NCBI GenBank assembly: GCA_958295855.1
Contig: OY282383.1
Location: forward strand, 2,646,481 to 2,710,480
Length of the DNA: 64,000 nucleotides
Direction: 5' to 3'
From: an uncultured Poribacteria bacterium
GTDB lineage: Bacteria > Poribacteria > WGA-4E > WGA-3G
Below are positions 1 through 7,698 of this stretch, one piece after another. The notes beneath the pieces are model-generated. The model was not told the origin of the DNA and did no database searches. It saw only the letters and a program-made list of their open reading frames with translations. Position 1 is the first letter of the stretch. Each line of letters starts with the position of its first letter. Both the position numbers and the translations under genes were made by a program.

Positions 1-2747
1 TCATATTCGGGTTGCGTCTCATAGTTGACGTGCAAATCTGCGAGCTGCGCCCCTGCCGCCGCAAACGCCCAGAAGTCTTCGGCGAAGGGGATATGCGGTA
101 AATCGCGCTTGAGATTCATCTCATACCGTTCGCGATAATCGGGGTGATGCAGGAGTCCATAAGTATAGTGGAAAATGTCCCACTTGGAGATGGTGTCATC
201 TTGGTAGTGCGTGCGGAACTGCACCAGCGCCCAATCGGTGATATTTTCGCGGCGGTTTGTGCCGTCTTCGTCGTAGGCGTAGAACGGGAAGCATTGATTT
301 CCATCTATAGCAGTTATCGTCAAATTCGGAATTACATTTGCTAAATAGCACCAAAAATCAGCACGGCCGCCTGTACTCGGTACACAAATCACCTGATTCT
401 CCATTTCCGTCTCAGTTGTAGAGAAGATAGGTAGTGCTCGATCGTTTAGCACCCGGTCAGAGAAGAGATGGGTTTTCGTAAAAGGACGATAGAGTGCCTT
501 GCGCACCTTTTCTTCAGCAAATTCGGCGATTCTGCTGCGCTTCAACTTCGCTTTTAAGTCGCGGCTCCATTTGATTTTTGTGTCATCATACGCCACAAAC
601 TCGTCAACGTTTGCATCTTTTTCTCTCCGCCGGTCCCACCTGAACACCTGCTCGTTGTAGACATCTATCATCTGCTGAACATTTTCAGAAAGCGTCTCTG
701 CGTTGAAGTTGTAAACCCATGCATCGCGGTTCGTTGACACACCGAGCCCGTAGGTTTTAAAAAGTGTTCCCTCCACATCCCCTTTGCTCGCCTTTGCCGA
801 CTTACTCCCTATCGGAATAAAGGTGTCAAAGTCAGTGTGGAGATCTTCCGTGAGCCACGTATGCCGTTTGTCAGGTGTCAACGCCTGCCACGCTACATTG
901 CCAACGTGCTGCTTTTCGTCTAAAAACGCAAACGTCCGTTCTTTATTCAAATCTGCGACTTCGCCACTATAGAGAAGTCGCGCAGGCTGCCCTCGGTGCC
1001 GTTTTGATTTGACGAGGAAGTTGATGCTCACCCCAACCTGAATCCCAAACACGTTGGCATCCCCAGGCTGCCCTTTGCGGATGTTCCCACCTAAATCCAG
1101 AATATAGAGCGTGTCAAACTCATCGGCGAGATGGCACCGCATGCCATCAAACATCTGCGCGTCAATAAAACTGTTGTTCGTCACAAACGCAACGAGGCCC
1201 TCATCGCCGAGTTTATCTGTTGCCCACCGAATCGCCTTCACATAGGGATCATAGAGTTTGTTTTTTAACTGCGCGCTGGACGCTGCAACGTATGTCGCGC
1301 GTACCCGCGCATCGACCGCCTCGTGCTGCCGATTCTTGTTGTTATCGTTTTCGTTTTTCTGTCCAGCATTGTAGGGCGGATTGCCAATGACAACGAACAT
1401 CGGCTTAGTTTTCTGCTCCTCAACCCGCAGCGTGTTTTCTGGCGTGAAATAGGCAAACTCCCCGGTTTCGTGCGGTACATCCATCAAACTGAAGGTATCA
1501 AAAGTATCCACGAAGCAGATATGTGGGAACGGCTCGTAGGTGCCAGTTCTCTCAAAAAAGGCGTGTTCGATATTGAGACTGGCGATATAGTAGGGGAGCA
1601 GCATCACTTCATTGCAGTGCAGTTCCTCGCGGTATTTCTGCGGCAACCTTCTGCCCTGAATGTCTTGCATCAGGCGCACGATAAAGTTGCCGGTGCCCAC
1701 AAACGGATCGATGATGTGAACCCCCGTATCTGAGAGCGAACGTCCGAATTCTGTTTTGAGAACGTGAGTGGTGCTTTTCACCATGAAATTGACTATCGGT
1801 TGGGGCGTATAGACAATGCCGTGCGTATCGGCAACCTTGACTGAAAAGCCCTGAAAGAACTGCTCATAAACGGTATTCAAAAAAGTCTGTTTCTGAGCAT
1901 AGTCGGTGAGGGTCGCGGCGGTTTTCTCAAGCGCAACGTAGAACGGGTCTAAACTTTCAAGAAATTGATCGCGATTCAGTGCATGTTCAGTGAGCACATC
2001 AATGACTTTCTCAATTTCACTGGCAATGATGTTGCGGCGAGTGAAGTCCCTATTCTTGAAAACAGTGGCGAAGATACGCTCGGTGAGCAGGTGCTGGATG
2101 AGCATCTCTTCCACTTGTGCCTCGGCGAGGTTTGCATCGATGGACGCTTTGCATTGCTGATGAAAGTTCTCAAAGGCCGCGCGAAACCTGGCATTATCGC
2201 GCAGCTCACTCTGGATGAGACTTGCAACGCCACGTCCAAGCACCGGCACCTTCTCTTTGAATTCCTCAACGGCGGCGTACCAATCGGTGATGTTTTCTTC
2301 CTGATACCCAAAGAAGGTGTCCAGCAGATGGATAAGATTTTCCGGTTCGCTCAGGTTTACATCAAGGCGGAGGGTGCCATTTTGATAGAGGAGGGCATGG
2401 GTGGGCGATTGAATAATGATATTTTTAAACGGGTACCCGGCTTCCGATTTCTTCTGTGCTTCGGTGGGGAGAGCGTCCTGTGTATCTTTTGCTTCCCAGT
2501 GGCCGTGTGGCAAGCCGAACGCATCGACGACTTCGCCATCTAACCGGATGCGTCTGTTCTGTTTTGTGTGGCGTGTCTTTTCGCACACGAGGATGAGATC
2601 AACCTGTCTGCAATAGTGTTGGAGGAGGTTTTGGAATGCGGTTCGGACGGCGCCTTCATGTTCTGCCCCGATTTTTGTGTATGCTTCGAGTTCTGCGTAG
2701 TAGTTTTTGATGGGTTTGTGCGTCGTTTTGATGTTGAGTGCTGGCAT
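1..2747 (-). CDS. Single-chain restriction-modification enzyme (nuclease plus adenine methyltransferase), partial
   Basis: The reading frame is open from an ATG at 2747 (GGAG ribosome site about 8 bases upstream) to the left edge, giving about 915 residues; the C-terminus is outside the window. Residues ~70-87 hold a PD-(D/E)xK-like pattern (LDGEVVD, then HWEAKD), a candidate cleavage site. Near residue 346 is DPFVGTGNF, the AdoMet-binding motif I, and near 455 GNPPYN, motif IV of N6-adenine methyltransferases. Further on comes YRPF, a pattern seen in the specificity part of type IIG/ISP-like enzymes. No helicase motifs were seen between nuclease and methylase, so type IIG-like is a better fit than a full type ISP enzyme. 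It would modify and cut foreign DNA as one polypeptide. No separate specificity or antirestriction gene is visible beside it. Subclass uncertain. Confidence 0.85.
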   Translation of the reverse strand, partial: MPALNIKTTHKPIKNYYAELEAYTKIGAEHEGAVRTAFQNLLQHYCRQVDLILVCEKTRHTKQNRRIRLDGEVVDAFGLPHGHWEAKDTQDALPTEAQKKSEAGYPFKNIIIQSPTHALLYQNGTLRLDVNLSEPENLIHLLDTFFGYQEENITDWYAAVEEFKEKVPVLGRGVASLIQSELRDNARFRAAFENFHQQCKASIDANLAEAQVEEMLIQHLLTERIFATVFKNRDFTRRNIIASEIEKVIDVLTEHALNRDQFLESLDPFYVALEKTAATLTDYAQKQTFLNTVYEQFFQGFSVKVADTHGIVYTPQPIVNFMVKSTTHVLKTEFGRSLSDTGVHIIDPFVGTGNFIVRLMQDIQGRRLPQKYREELHCNEVMLLPYYIASLNIEHAFFERTGTYEPFPHICFVDTFDTFSLMDVPHETGEFAYFTPENTLRVEEQKTKPMFVVIGNPPYNAGQKNENDNNKNRQHEAVDARVRATYVAASSAQLKNKLYDPYVKAIRWATDKLGDEGLVAFVTNNSFIDAQMFDGMRCHLADEFDTLYILDLGGNIRKGQPGDANVFGIQVGVSINFLVKSKRHRGQPARLLYSGEVADLNKERTFAFLDEKQHVGNVAWQALTPDKRHTWLTEDLHTDFDTFIPIGSKSAKASKGDVEGTLFKTYGLGVSTNRDAWVYNFNAETLSENVQQMIDVYNEQVFRWDRRREKDANVDEFVAYDDTKIKWSRDLKAKLKRSRIAEFAEEKVRKALYRPFTKTHLFSDRVLNDRALPIFSTTETEMENQVICVPSTGGRADFWCYLANVIPNLTITAIDGNQCFPFYAYDEDGTNRRENITDWALVQFRTHYQDDTISKWDIFHYTYGLLHHPDYRERYEMNLKRDLPHIPFAEDFWAFAAAGAQLADLHVNYETQPEY

Positions 2748-2767
2748 GCTGCTTTCTCCATAGATGA

Positions 2768-2792
2768 GCAGAGACGGAGCTCCGCCCTTGCA
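2768..2792. repeat. Short dispersed palindrome, GGCGGAG type
   Basis: GAGACGGAGCTCCGCCC followed by TTGCAATT. It is the inverted form of a sequence also found at 44443-44467 and, in this orientation, at 59851-59880. Here it lies just upstream of the restriction-modification gene. Confidence 0.5.
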
Positions 2793-3000
2793 ATTCAAAG
2801 TAATTGATAACTTCGATTATATACGCAGTGGGGAAGAATAGCAAGGGGAAAATATGAAAGTGCGCCTACAACAAGCGGTGCGGGCGCATGAGGGAAAATG
2901 ACTGAAAACGAAATGTCGCTAGGTGACTCTAAATTCTGCTTGACACAAAGGAGATATCCAAGTAAAATAAACAACAAAAACGACTGTCAATTTTCAACGC

Positions 3001-5394
3001 ATGCACATAAAATCCACGATACCCAGGTCATTTTCATATTGGCTGTGGTTCACTGCGTTCGGTGTACTGGCACTGGTACTTGCCAACGTGCCCCTATTTA
3101 ATATCCTTGCTTTTGAGTTTTGCGCTGCGATGGCACTCAGCATCTCTTTCGCAGGAGCGCACGTGACACTCACGGTGGTGCGGCAGCTGAAGCGGCAACC
3201 CGATGCCCTTTCCGGTTCACCGGGGCAAATTGTCGTCCGGTGTTTTTGGGCCGCACTGATGGTGAATGTGGGTTTGCTCATACTACCGCTCGGTATCATT
3301 TTGCTGAATGCATTTCGTGTTAAAAACTGCGATTTCAGCGAGGGGCTCCTATTTTTCCTCATTTTGCCGATAATCAGTTGCGTGTACACAACGGCAGCGG
3401 GGATATTCTTCGGGTTCTGGATTAAAAGAAGATGGTTGGCATATCTCGCATATCTCGGTTATATCCTGCTCTCCTGTGTCCCGGTAGTTATCAATTTAGT
3501 GTTTCATCCGCCAGTGTTTGCATATCACGCGACATTCGGATATTTTCCCGGGCCGATTTACGATGTCGTCATTCCGATGACAGGCACACTGCTGATTGCC
3601 CGCGCGGAAACGCTACTGTGGGCATCGCTGTTTTTAGGGCTAACAGCTAGTATTTGCGACATAAGCAGAGATACAGGATTGATGCCACAACTGAGGTGGC
3701 GTAAACTTTCAGTGCCGCTTACAAAACGTGTGTGGCTATATCTGTTAATCATCGGCTTGCTCGGTTTCCAATTCTACGCCGGTGCATTGGGAATTCGGCC
3801 CACGCGCGCGGATATCGCGCGAAAACTCGGGGGGTTCCGCGAAACAACGCATTTTGAGCTCTTTTATGCCCGCGAACTTGAAGCGGAGATTGAACACATC
3901 GCTGAGGATTGCGAATTTCAGTACGCGCAATTGTCTGCCTATCTGATGCCTGAAGGTGCACCACTGTCTAGAAAGATGCGCGCGTATATCTATGCATCTC
4001 CTGAACAGAAGAAGCGGTTGATTGGGGCACGCCACACATCCGTCGAAGACCCGTTCGGGCACGGGTTTCACATTCATGCACAAGGGTTTCCGCATCCTGT
4101 CCTAAAACATGAATTGGCACATGTCTTCACCGTGCCCTGGTCGCCGCTGAAGGTTAGCCTGAAGATAGGCCTTCACGAGGGCATTACCGTTGCAGCGGAT
4201 TGGAATGAAGGCAGGCTCACAGGACATCAATGGGCAAAAGCGATGCGTCAGTTGGAAGTTGCACCACCGCTCTCAGGCATTATGGGCATCGGGTTTTGGG
4301 GGCATGCAGGCTCGCGGAGTTACCTGTTCGCGGGCTCTTTCGTACGGTTTCTCGTAGACACCTACGGCATAGAAAAGTTCAGGCGCGTTTTTCCTACAGG
4401 CAATTTCATCAAGGGCTACGCGAAAAACTTGAAAGTGTTGGAGACAGAGTGGATGGAATTTTTGAAAAGTGTTCCTTTGCGCGAGGAAGACTTAGCCTAC
4501 GCGGCGCACCGTTTAAAGCGGGGCGGTATCTTTGAACAGGTGTGCGCCCATGAAATGGCGGCGTTACGAGATACCGCATGGCAGGCATATTACCAAAAAG
4601 ATTTCACTACCGCCGTGCAAACATTTGAAACTATGTCCTCATATCAACCGAATAACTTGAGAAACTTGCGTGGGCTGATGTTTAGTGCATATAGAATGCA
4701 GGAGTATGAAAGAGCATTATCGCTTGCGACTCGCATTGCAAGCGCGGAAAACACAAGATTGAGTGCAGAAGCGATGCTGTTGAAGGGCGACATCTACTGG
4801 CTACAGAATGCACATGAAAAAGCCATGAACGCTTATGCCACGGTTAAAACAGAACATGACACAATTGCCTACGCGCTCTTAAAACGACTTGAGGCGTTGT
4901 CCTATCCATCTTCACATGCGGGCACTGCTCAACATCCCGTAGCCCAAACGGGTTGGAGCATCCAAGCACTCAGAGATGCACAAATAGGCGAATCCGGCAA
5001 TTTGCCCCTACGGGAGTTGCTCCGCAGTGTCCTGGTTGAGTCGAAACCCGCTGCGGAAAAAATGGCACATTTATCCATTTGTATGCAAGCAGCACCAAAT
5101 AGGTGGTTAGCCTATTTCTTAGCAGGTGAGTTGCTTCACAAAGAGGGCGCGTGGGAGGTAAGCAACCAATACCTTCGCCAGGCAATGAATCTCTTGATTC
5201 CACAACAGCACGAAAAACTTGTGTTAGAGGCGCAGAGGTTAATAGGCATCAATGCATATCGACAGAAAGATTACGAGACTGCACAAAATGCATTCCGGTC
5301 AATAGCCGAGAACACAGCCCTTCCATTGGGAGTTGTCCTTTCAGCAAAGGATTGGATACAAAGGTGCCAGTGGGCGCAAAGCCGCATACCATAG
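3001..5394 (+). CDS. Membrane-anchored gluzincin-type zinc peptidase with TPR-like tail
   Basis: 797 residues. The first ~260 residues contain about six or seven hydrophobic membrane segments. A soluble part follows with HELAH (H370, E371, H374) and, 18 residues after the last His, the GLHEG motif with E393. HExxH followed by a downstream Glu is the zinc-binding and catalytic pattern of gluzincin metallopeptidases. From about residue 510 the chain is helical and repeat-like (alanine-rich TPR-like pairs such as AWQAYYQKDFTTAVQTFETM), suggesting a protein-interaction tail. No family name is recognised with certainty. It stands alone on the plus strand, with a new promoter before the next gene. 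The ATG at 3001 leads straight into a plausible first membrane segment, but no strong ribosome site precedes it. Substrate unknown. Confidence 0.75.
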   Translation: MHIKSTIPRSFSYWLWFTAFGVLALVLANVPLFNILAFEFCAAMALSISFAGAHVTLTVVRQLKRQPDALSGSPGQIVVRCFWAALMVNVGLLILPLGIILLNAFRVKNCDFSEGLLFFLILPIISCVYTTAAGIFFGFWIKRRWLAYLAYLGYILLSCVPVVINLVFHPPVFAYHATFGYFPGPIYDVVIPMTGTLLIARAETLLWASLFLGLTASICDISRDTGLMPQLRWRKLSVPLTKRVWLYLLIIGLLGFQFYAGALGIRPTRADIARKLGGFRETTHFELFYARELEAEIEHIAEDCEFQYAQLSAYLMPEGAPLSRKMRAYIYASPEQKKRLIGARHTSVEDPFGHGFHIHAQGFPHPVLKHELAHVFTVPWSPLKVSLKIGLHEGITVAADWNEGRLTGHQWAKAMRQLEVAPPLSGIMGIGFWGHAGSRSYLFAGSFVRFLVDTYGIEKFRRVFPTGNFIKGYAKNLKVLETEWMEFLKSVPLREEDLAYAAHRLKRGGIFEQVCAHEMAALRDTAWQAYYQKDFTTAVQTFETMSSYQPNNLRNLRGLMFSAYRMQEYERALSLATRIASAENTRLSAEAMLLKGDIYWLQNAHEKAMNAYATVKTEHDTIAYALLKRLEALSYPSSHAGTAQHPVAQTGWSIQALRDAQIGESGNLPLRELLRSVLVESKPAAEKMAHLSICMQAAPNRWLAYFLAGELLHKEGAWEVSNQYLRQAMNLLIPQQHEKLVLEAQRLIGINAYRQKDYETAQNAFRSIAENTALPLGVVLSAKDWIQRCQWAQSRIP

Positions 5395-5450
5395 GTGGTG
5401 TTAATTATTTGTGCCTGCATTCTTGCGAGATTCATTGATAAAAAATCCTG

Positions 5451-5480
5451 TTGACTTACAGATTAACTTCGTAATATAAT
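5451..5480 (+). promoter_or_regulatory. Sigma-70 type promoter for the kinase/nucleotidyltransferase gene
   Basis: TTGACT (5451-5456), an 18-base spacer and TATAAT (5475-5480). Transcription would begin near 5487, leaving a leader of about 178 bases before the ATG at 5665. Confidence 0.7.
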
Positions 5481-5486
5481 GCAAGT

Positions 5487-5664
5487 ATGGCTATCAAAGT
5501 TCCTTCAGCGATAATCCGGCCTGGTTCTTGAACAAGGCGAAGGGATTTCTGAGGGCAGCGCCGGTCGTCGAATCGGCTATCGTGCTGTTGCCGAAGGAAT
5601 CCACTATCGATTCGAGTGAGCCTGTTGGTAGGCGACTCCATTTTTTTATTGATAAGGAGACACT
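5487..5664 (+). promoter_or_regulatory. Long structured leader, candidate cis-regulatory RNA
   Basis: About 178 bases lie between the predicted start site and the start codon. The leader holds several complementary segments (GGCAGC near 5555 against GCTGTTGCC near 5584; GAATC/GATTC at about 5597-5613). It ends in a terminator-like hairpin with a T tract just before the ribosome site AAGGAGA. I compared it from memory with the common riboswitch classes (TPP, glycine, cobalamin, SAM, c-di-GMP, fluoride, ZTP) and recognised none. Class unknown. Confidence 0.4.
5614..5650 (+). terminator. Attenuator-like intrinsic terminator inside the leader
   Basis: GAGT (5614-5617) pairs with ACTC (5635-5638) and GCCT (5620-5623) with AGGC (5630-5633), with loop GTTGGT and a small internal loop. 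A run of seven T follows at 5641-5647. It lies after the promoter and 14 bases before the start codon, so it would block expression of the downstream gene unless melted. Confidence 0.5.
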
Positions 5665-7584
5665 ATGAAACTTTTTGTGCCGGGCAGGATTTGCTTGTTC
5701 GGAGAACACAGCGACTGGGCAAGCGAATACCGGCAAACTAATGCAGCACTCGAAAAGGGCTACGCGTTAATAACTGGTACAAACCAAGGTGTCTACGCGG
5801 AGGTCAAACCACATCCGACAAGTCTCATTTTGAACACCAGCCTCAGCGATGGCACACACTACGGTCCCCATACGTTGCCGATGGAGCTCGCCGCGCTCCT
5901 GGCGGAAGCGGAGGCGGGCAGTTTTTTCAGCTATGCCGCTGGGGTTGCCTATCAGATCCTCACGAACTACCGGGTCCAAGGGCTTGAGATTGACAACTAC
6001 CTGACCGATTTACCGGTAAAAAAAGGGCTTTCCTCCAGCGCGGCTATCTGTGTCTTGGTTGCACGCGCCTTTAACCGGATGTATGACCTTAAAATGACAA
6101 CGCGCGACGAGATGGAATACGCTTACCGGGGCGAAATTGCAACGCCTTCACGCTGCGGTAGAATGGATCAGGGATGTGCATACCAACATCCTATTCTCAT
6201 GGGTTTTGATGGAAACCATATCGACGTTCGCGAACTTAGTGTCCCCACCGACCTCTACTTAGTCATCGTTGACTTGGGCGCAGGCAAAGATACGCGCCTC
6301 ATATTGAATCAGTTACATCACTGCTATCCGTTTGCGGAGAACGAACTCCAGAAAAACGTTCAGCATTACCTTGGCCCGCTGAGCGCAGAAATCACACAGG
6401 CAGCATATCAGGCACTTCGGCGTGGCGATGCCGAAGCCGTTGGGAAATTGATGACACGGGCACAGCGCGAGTTCGATAAACACTTGATACCCGCTTGTCC
6501 ATCGCAATTGACAGCCCCATTCCTCCACAAGGTGCTGAATTACGAGCCGCTCCAATCCTACATCTGGGGCGGTAAGGGGGTGGGTTCCCAAGGCGACGGG
6601 GCCGCGCAATTTATAGTGAAAGATGAGGAAAGCCAACAGAAGGTTATTGAGATTATCGAACGGGATTTGCAGATGTCGTGCCTGAAGCTGGTGATTGAGG
6701 CAAGCAGGCCCGTACGCAAGGCAGTCATCCCCGCCGCCGGGTTTGGCACTCGGCTGTTTCCTGCTTCAAAGGCGATGAAAAAGGAGCTCTTTCCTGTAAT
6801 CGACCGTTCTGGGCGCGCCAAACCTGCAATCATGGCAATCGTTGAAGAGGCAATCAATGCCGGCATTGAAGAGGTGTGCCTCATTGTGCAGCGCGGGGAT
6901 ACAGCACTGTTTGAATCCTTTTTTAAAAGCCCGCCACCGATTGAACACTTTAACAAACTCAGCAAAGAAAATAAGGTGTATTGCGACTACTTAATAGAAT
7001 TAGGGAGCCGGGTTACCCTAATCACGCAGGACGTTCAGGAGGGTTTCGGGCATGCTGTCTACTGCGCACGCGACTGGGTTGGAAATGAACCGTTTCTGTT
7101 GATGCTCGGCGACCATCTCTACGCCTCGGATGAGGTGCACTCTTGCGCCAAACAGGTTTTGGAGGCTTACGAACAGGCAGGCCACAGCGTTGTCGGGTTA
7201 AAGGAAACACCGATTGAGGAGCTCTCAAACTTTGGGTGTGTCACCGGCGTATGGAAGGAAGAAGCGTCAATGCTCTCGGTGACAGAGTTTTATGAAAAGC
7301 CGGATGCCGAGTATGCAATGGAACATCTACACGTAGATGGCATGAAGACTGATTATTTCCTCACGGTGTTCGGTATCTATGTGATTCAGCCGCAGATTTT
7401 TGAGTTTCTTGAACAGAATATTGAACACAACCTCCGAGAACGGGGCGAATTTCAACTCACTTCATGTTTAGACGAATTACGAAAGGCAGATGGATTTTCG
7501 GGTTACGTTGTGAAGGGCCGACGATTCGACATTGGTGTCCCAGAAGAATATCGGCAGACAGTCATTGACTTTAGGAATGCCTAG
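5665..7584 (+). CDS. Bifunctional GHMP sugar kinase / sugar-1-phosphate nucleotidyltransferase fusion
   Basis: 639 residues, start supported by AAGGAGACACT before the ATG. Residues 1-345 are a GHMP kinase of the galactokinase type: PGRICLFGEHSDW (6-18), the ATP loop GLSSSAA (121-127), RMDQG with the likely catalytic Asp168, and the third motif GGKGVGSQGDG (302-312). Residues ~351-639 are a GalU/RmlA-like nucleotidyltransferase: AVIPAAGFGTRLFPASK, then KELFPV, LMLGDH and the C-terminal FDIGVPEEY. The predicted route is free sugar to sugar-1-phosphate to NDP-sugar on one chain. The known fucokinase/GDP-fucose pyrophosphorylase FKP has the opposite domain order. GalU-like motifs suggest UTP as nucleotide, and galactose, glucuronate or another sugar as substrate; neither can be settled from sequence. 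Confidence 0.85.
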   Translation: MKLFVPGRICLFGEHSDWASEYRQTNAALEKGYALITGTNQGVYAEVKPHPTSLILNTSLSDGTHYGPHTLPMELAALLAEAEAGSFFSYAAGVAYQILTNYRVQGLEIDNYLTDLPVKKGLSSSAAICVLVARAFNRMYDLKMTTRDEMEYAYRGEIATPSRCGRMDQGCAYQHPILMGFDGNHIDVRELSVPTDLYLVIVDLGAGKDTRLILNQLHHCYPFAENELQKNVQHYLGPLSAEITQAAYQALRRGDAEAVGKLMTRAQREFDKHLIPACPSQLTAPFLHKVLNYEPLQSYIWGGKGVGSQGDGAAQFIVKDEESQQKVIEIIERDLQMSCLKLVIEASRPVRKAVIPAAGFGTRLFPASKAMKKELFPVIDRSGRAKPAIMAIVEEAINAGIEEVCLIVQRGDTALFESFFKSPPPIEHFNKLSKENKVYCDYLIELGSRVTLITQDVQEGFGHAVYCARDWVGNEPFLLMLGDHLYASDEVHSCAKQVLEAYEQAGHSVVGLKETPIEELSNFGCVTGVWKEEASMLSVTEFYEKPDAEYAMEHLHVDGMKTDYFLTVFGIYVIQPQIFEFLEQNIEHNLRERGEFQLTSCLDELRKADGFSGYVVKGRRFDIGVPEEYRQTVIDFRNA

Positions 7585-7595
7585 TGCTTTGGTTG

Positions 7596-7643
7596 GTAGT
7601 AGCACAATTCAGCCTTTCCATGGGCAATGAATTGCACTACTAC
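7596..7643. repeat. Imperfect hairpin between convergent genes
   Basis: GTAGTAGCACAATTC (7596-7610) and GAATTGCACTACTAC (7629-7643) pair at 13 of 15 positions. There is no T tract. It lies between the convergent genes ending at 7584 and 7699 and may act as a two-way terminator or be a dispersed extragenic repeat. Confidence 0.45.
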
Positions 7644-7698
7644 AAACGCGTACACCTCTCATTTTAAGAGGGACACAGCACTCGGTACTTTGTGAATT

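Noticed and set aside
1323..2543. Plus-strand frames of 136 and 192 residues
   Set aside because: They are antisense to the restriction-modification gene, whose motifs (DPFVGTGNF, GNPPYN) are on the minus strand.
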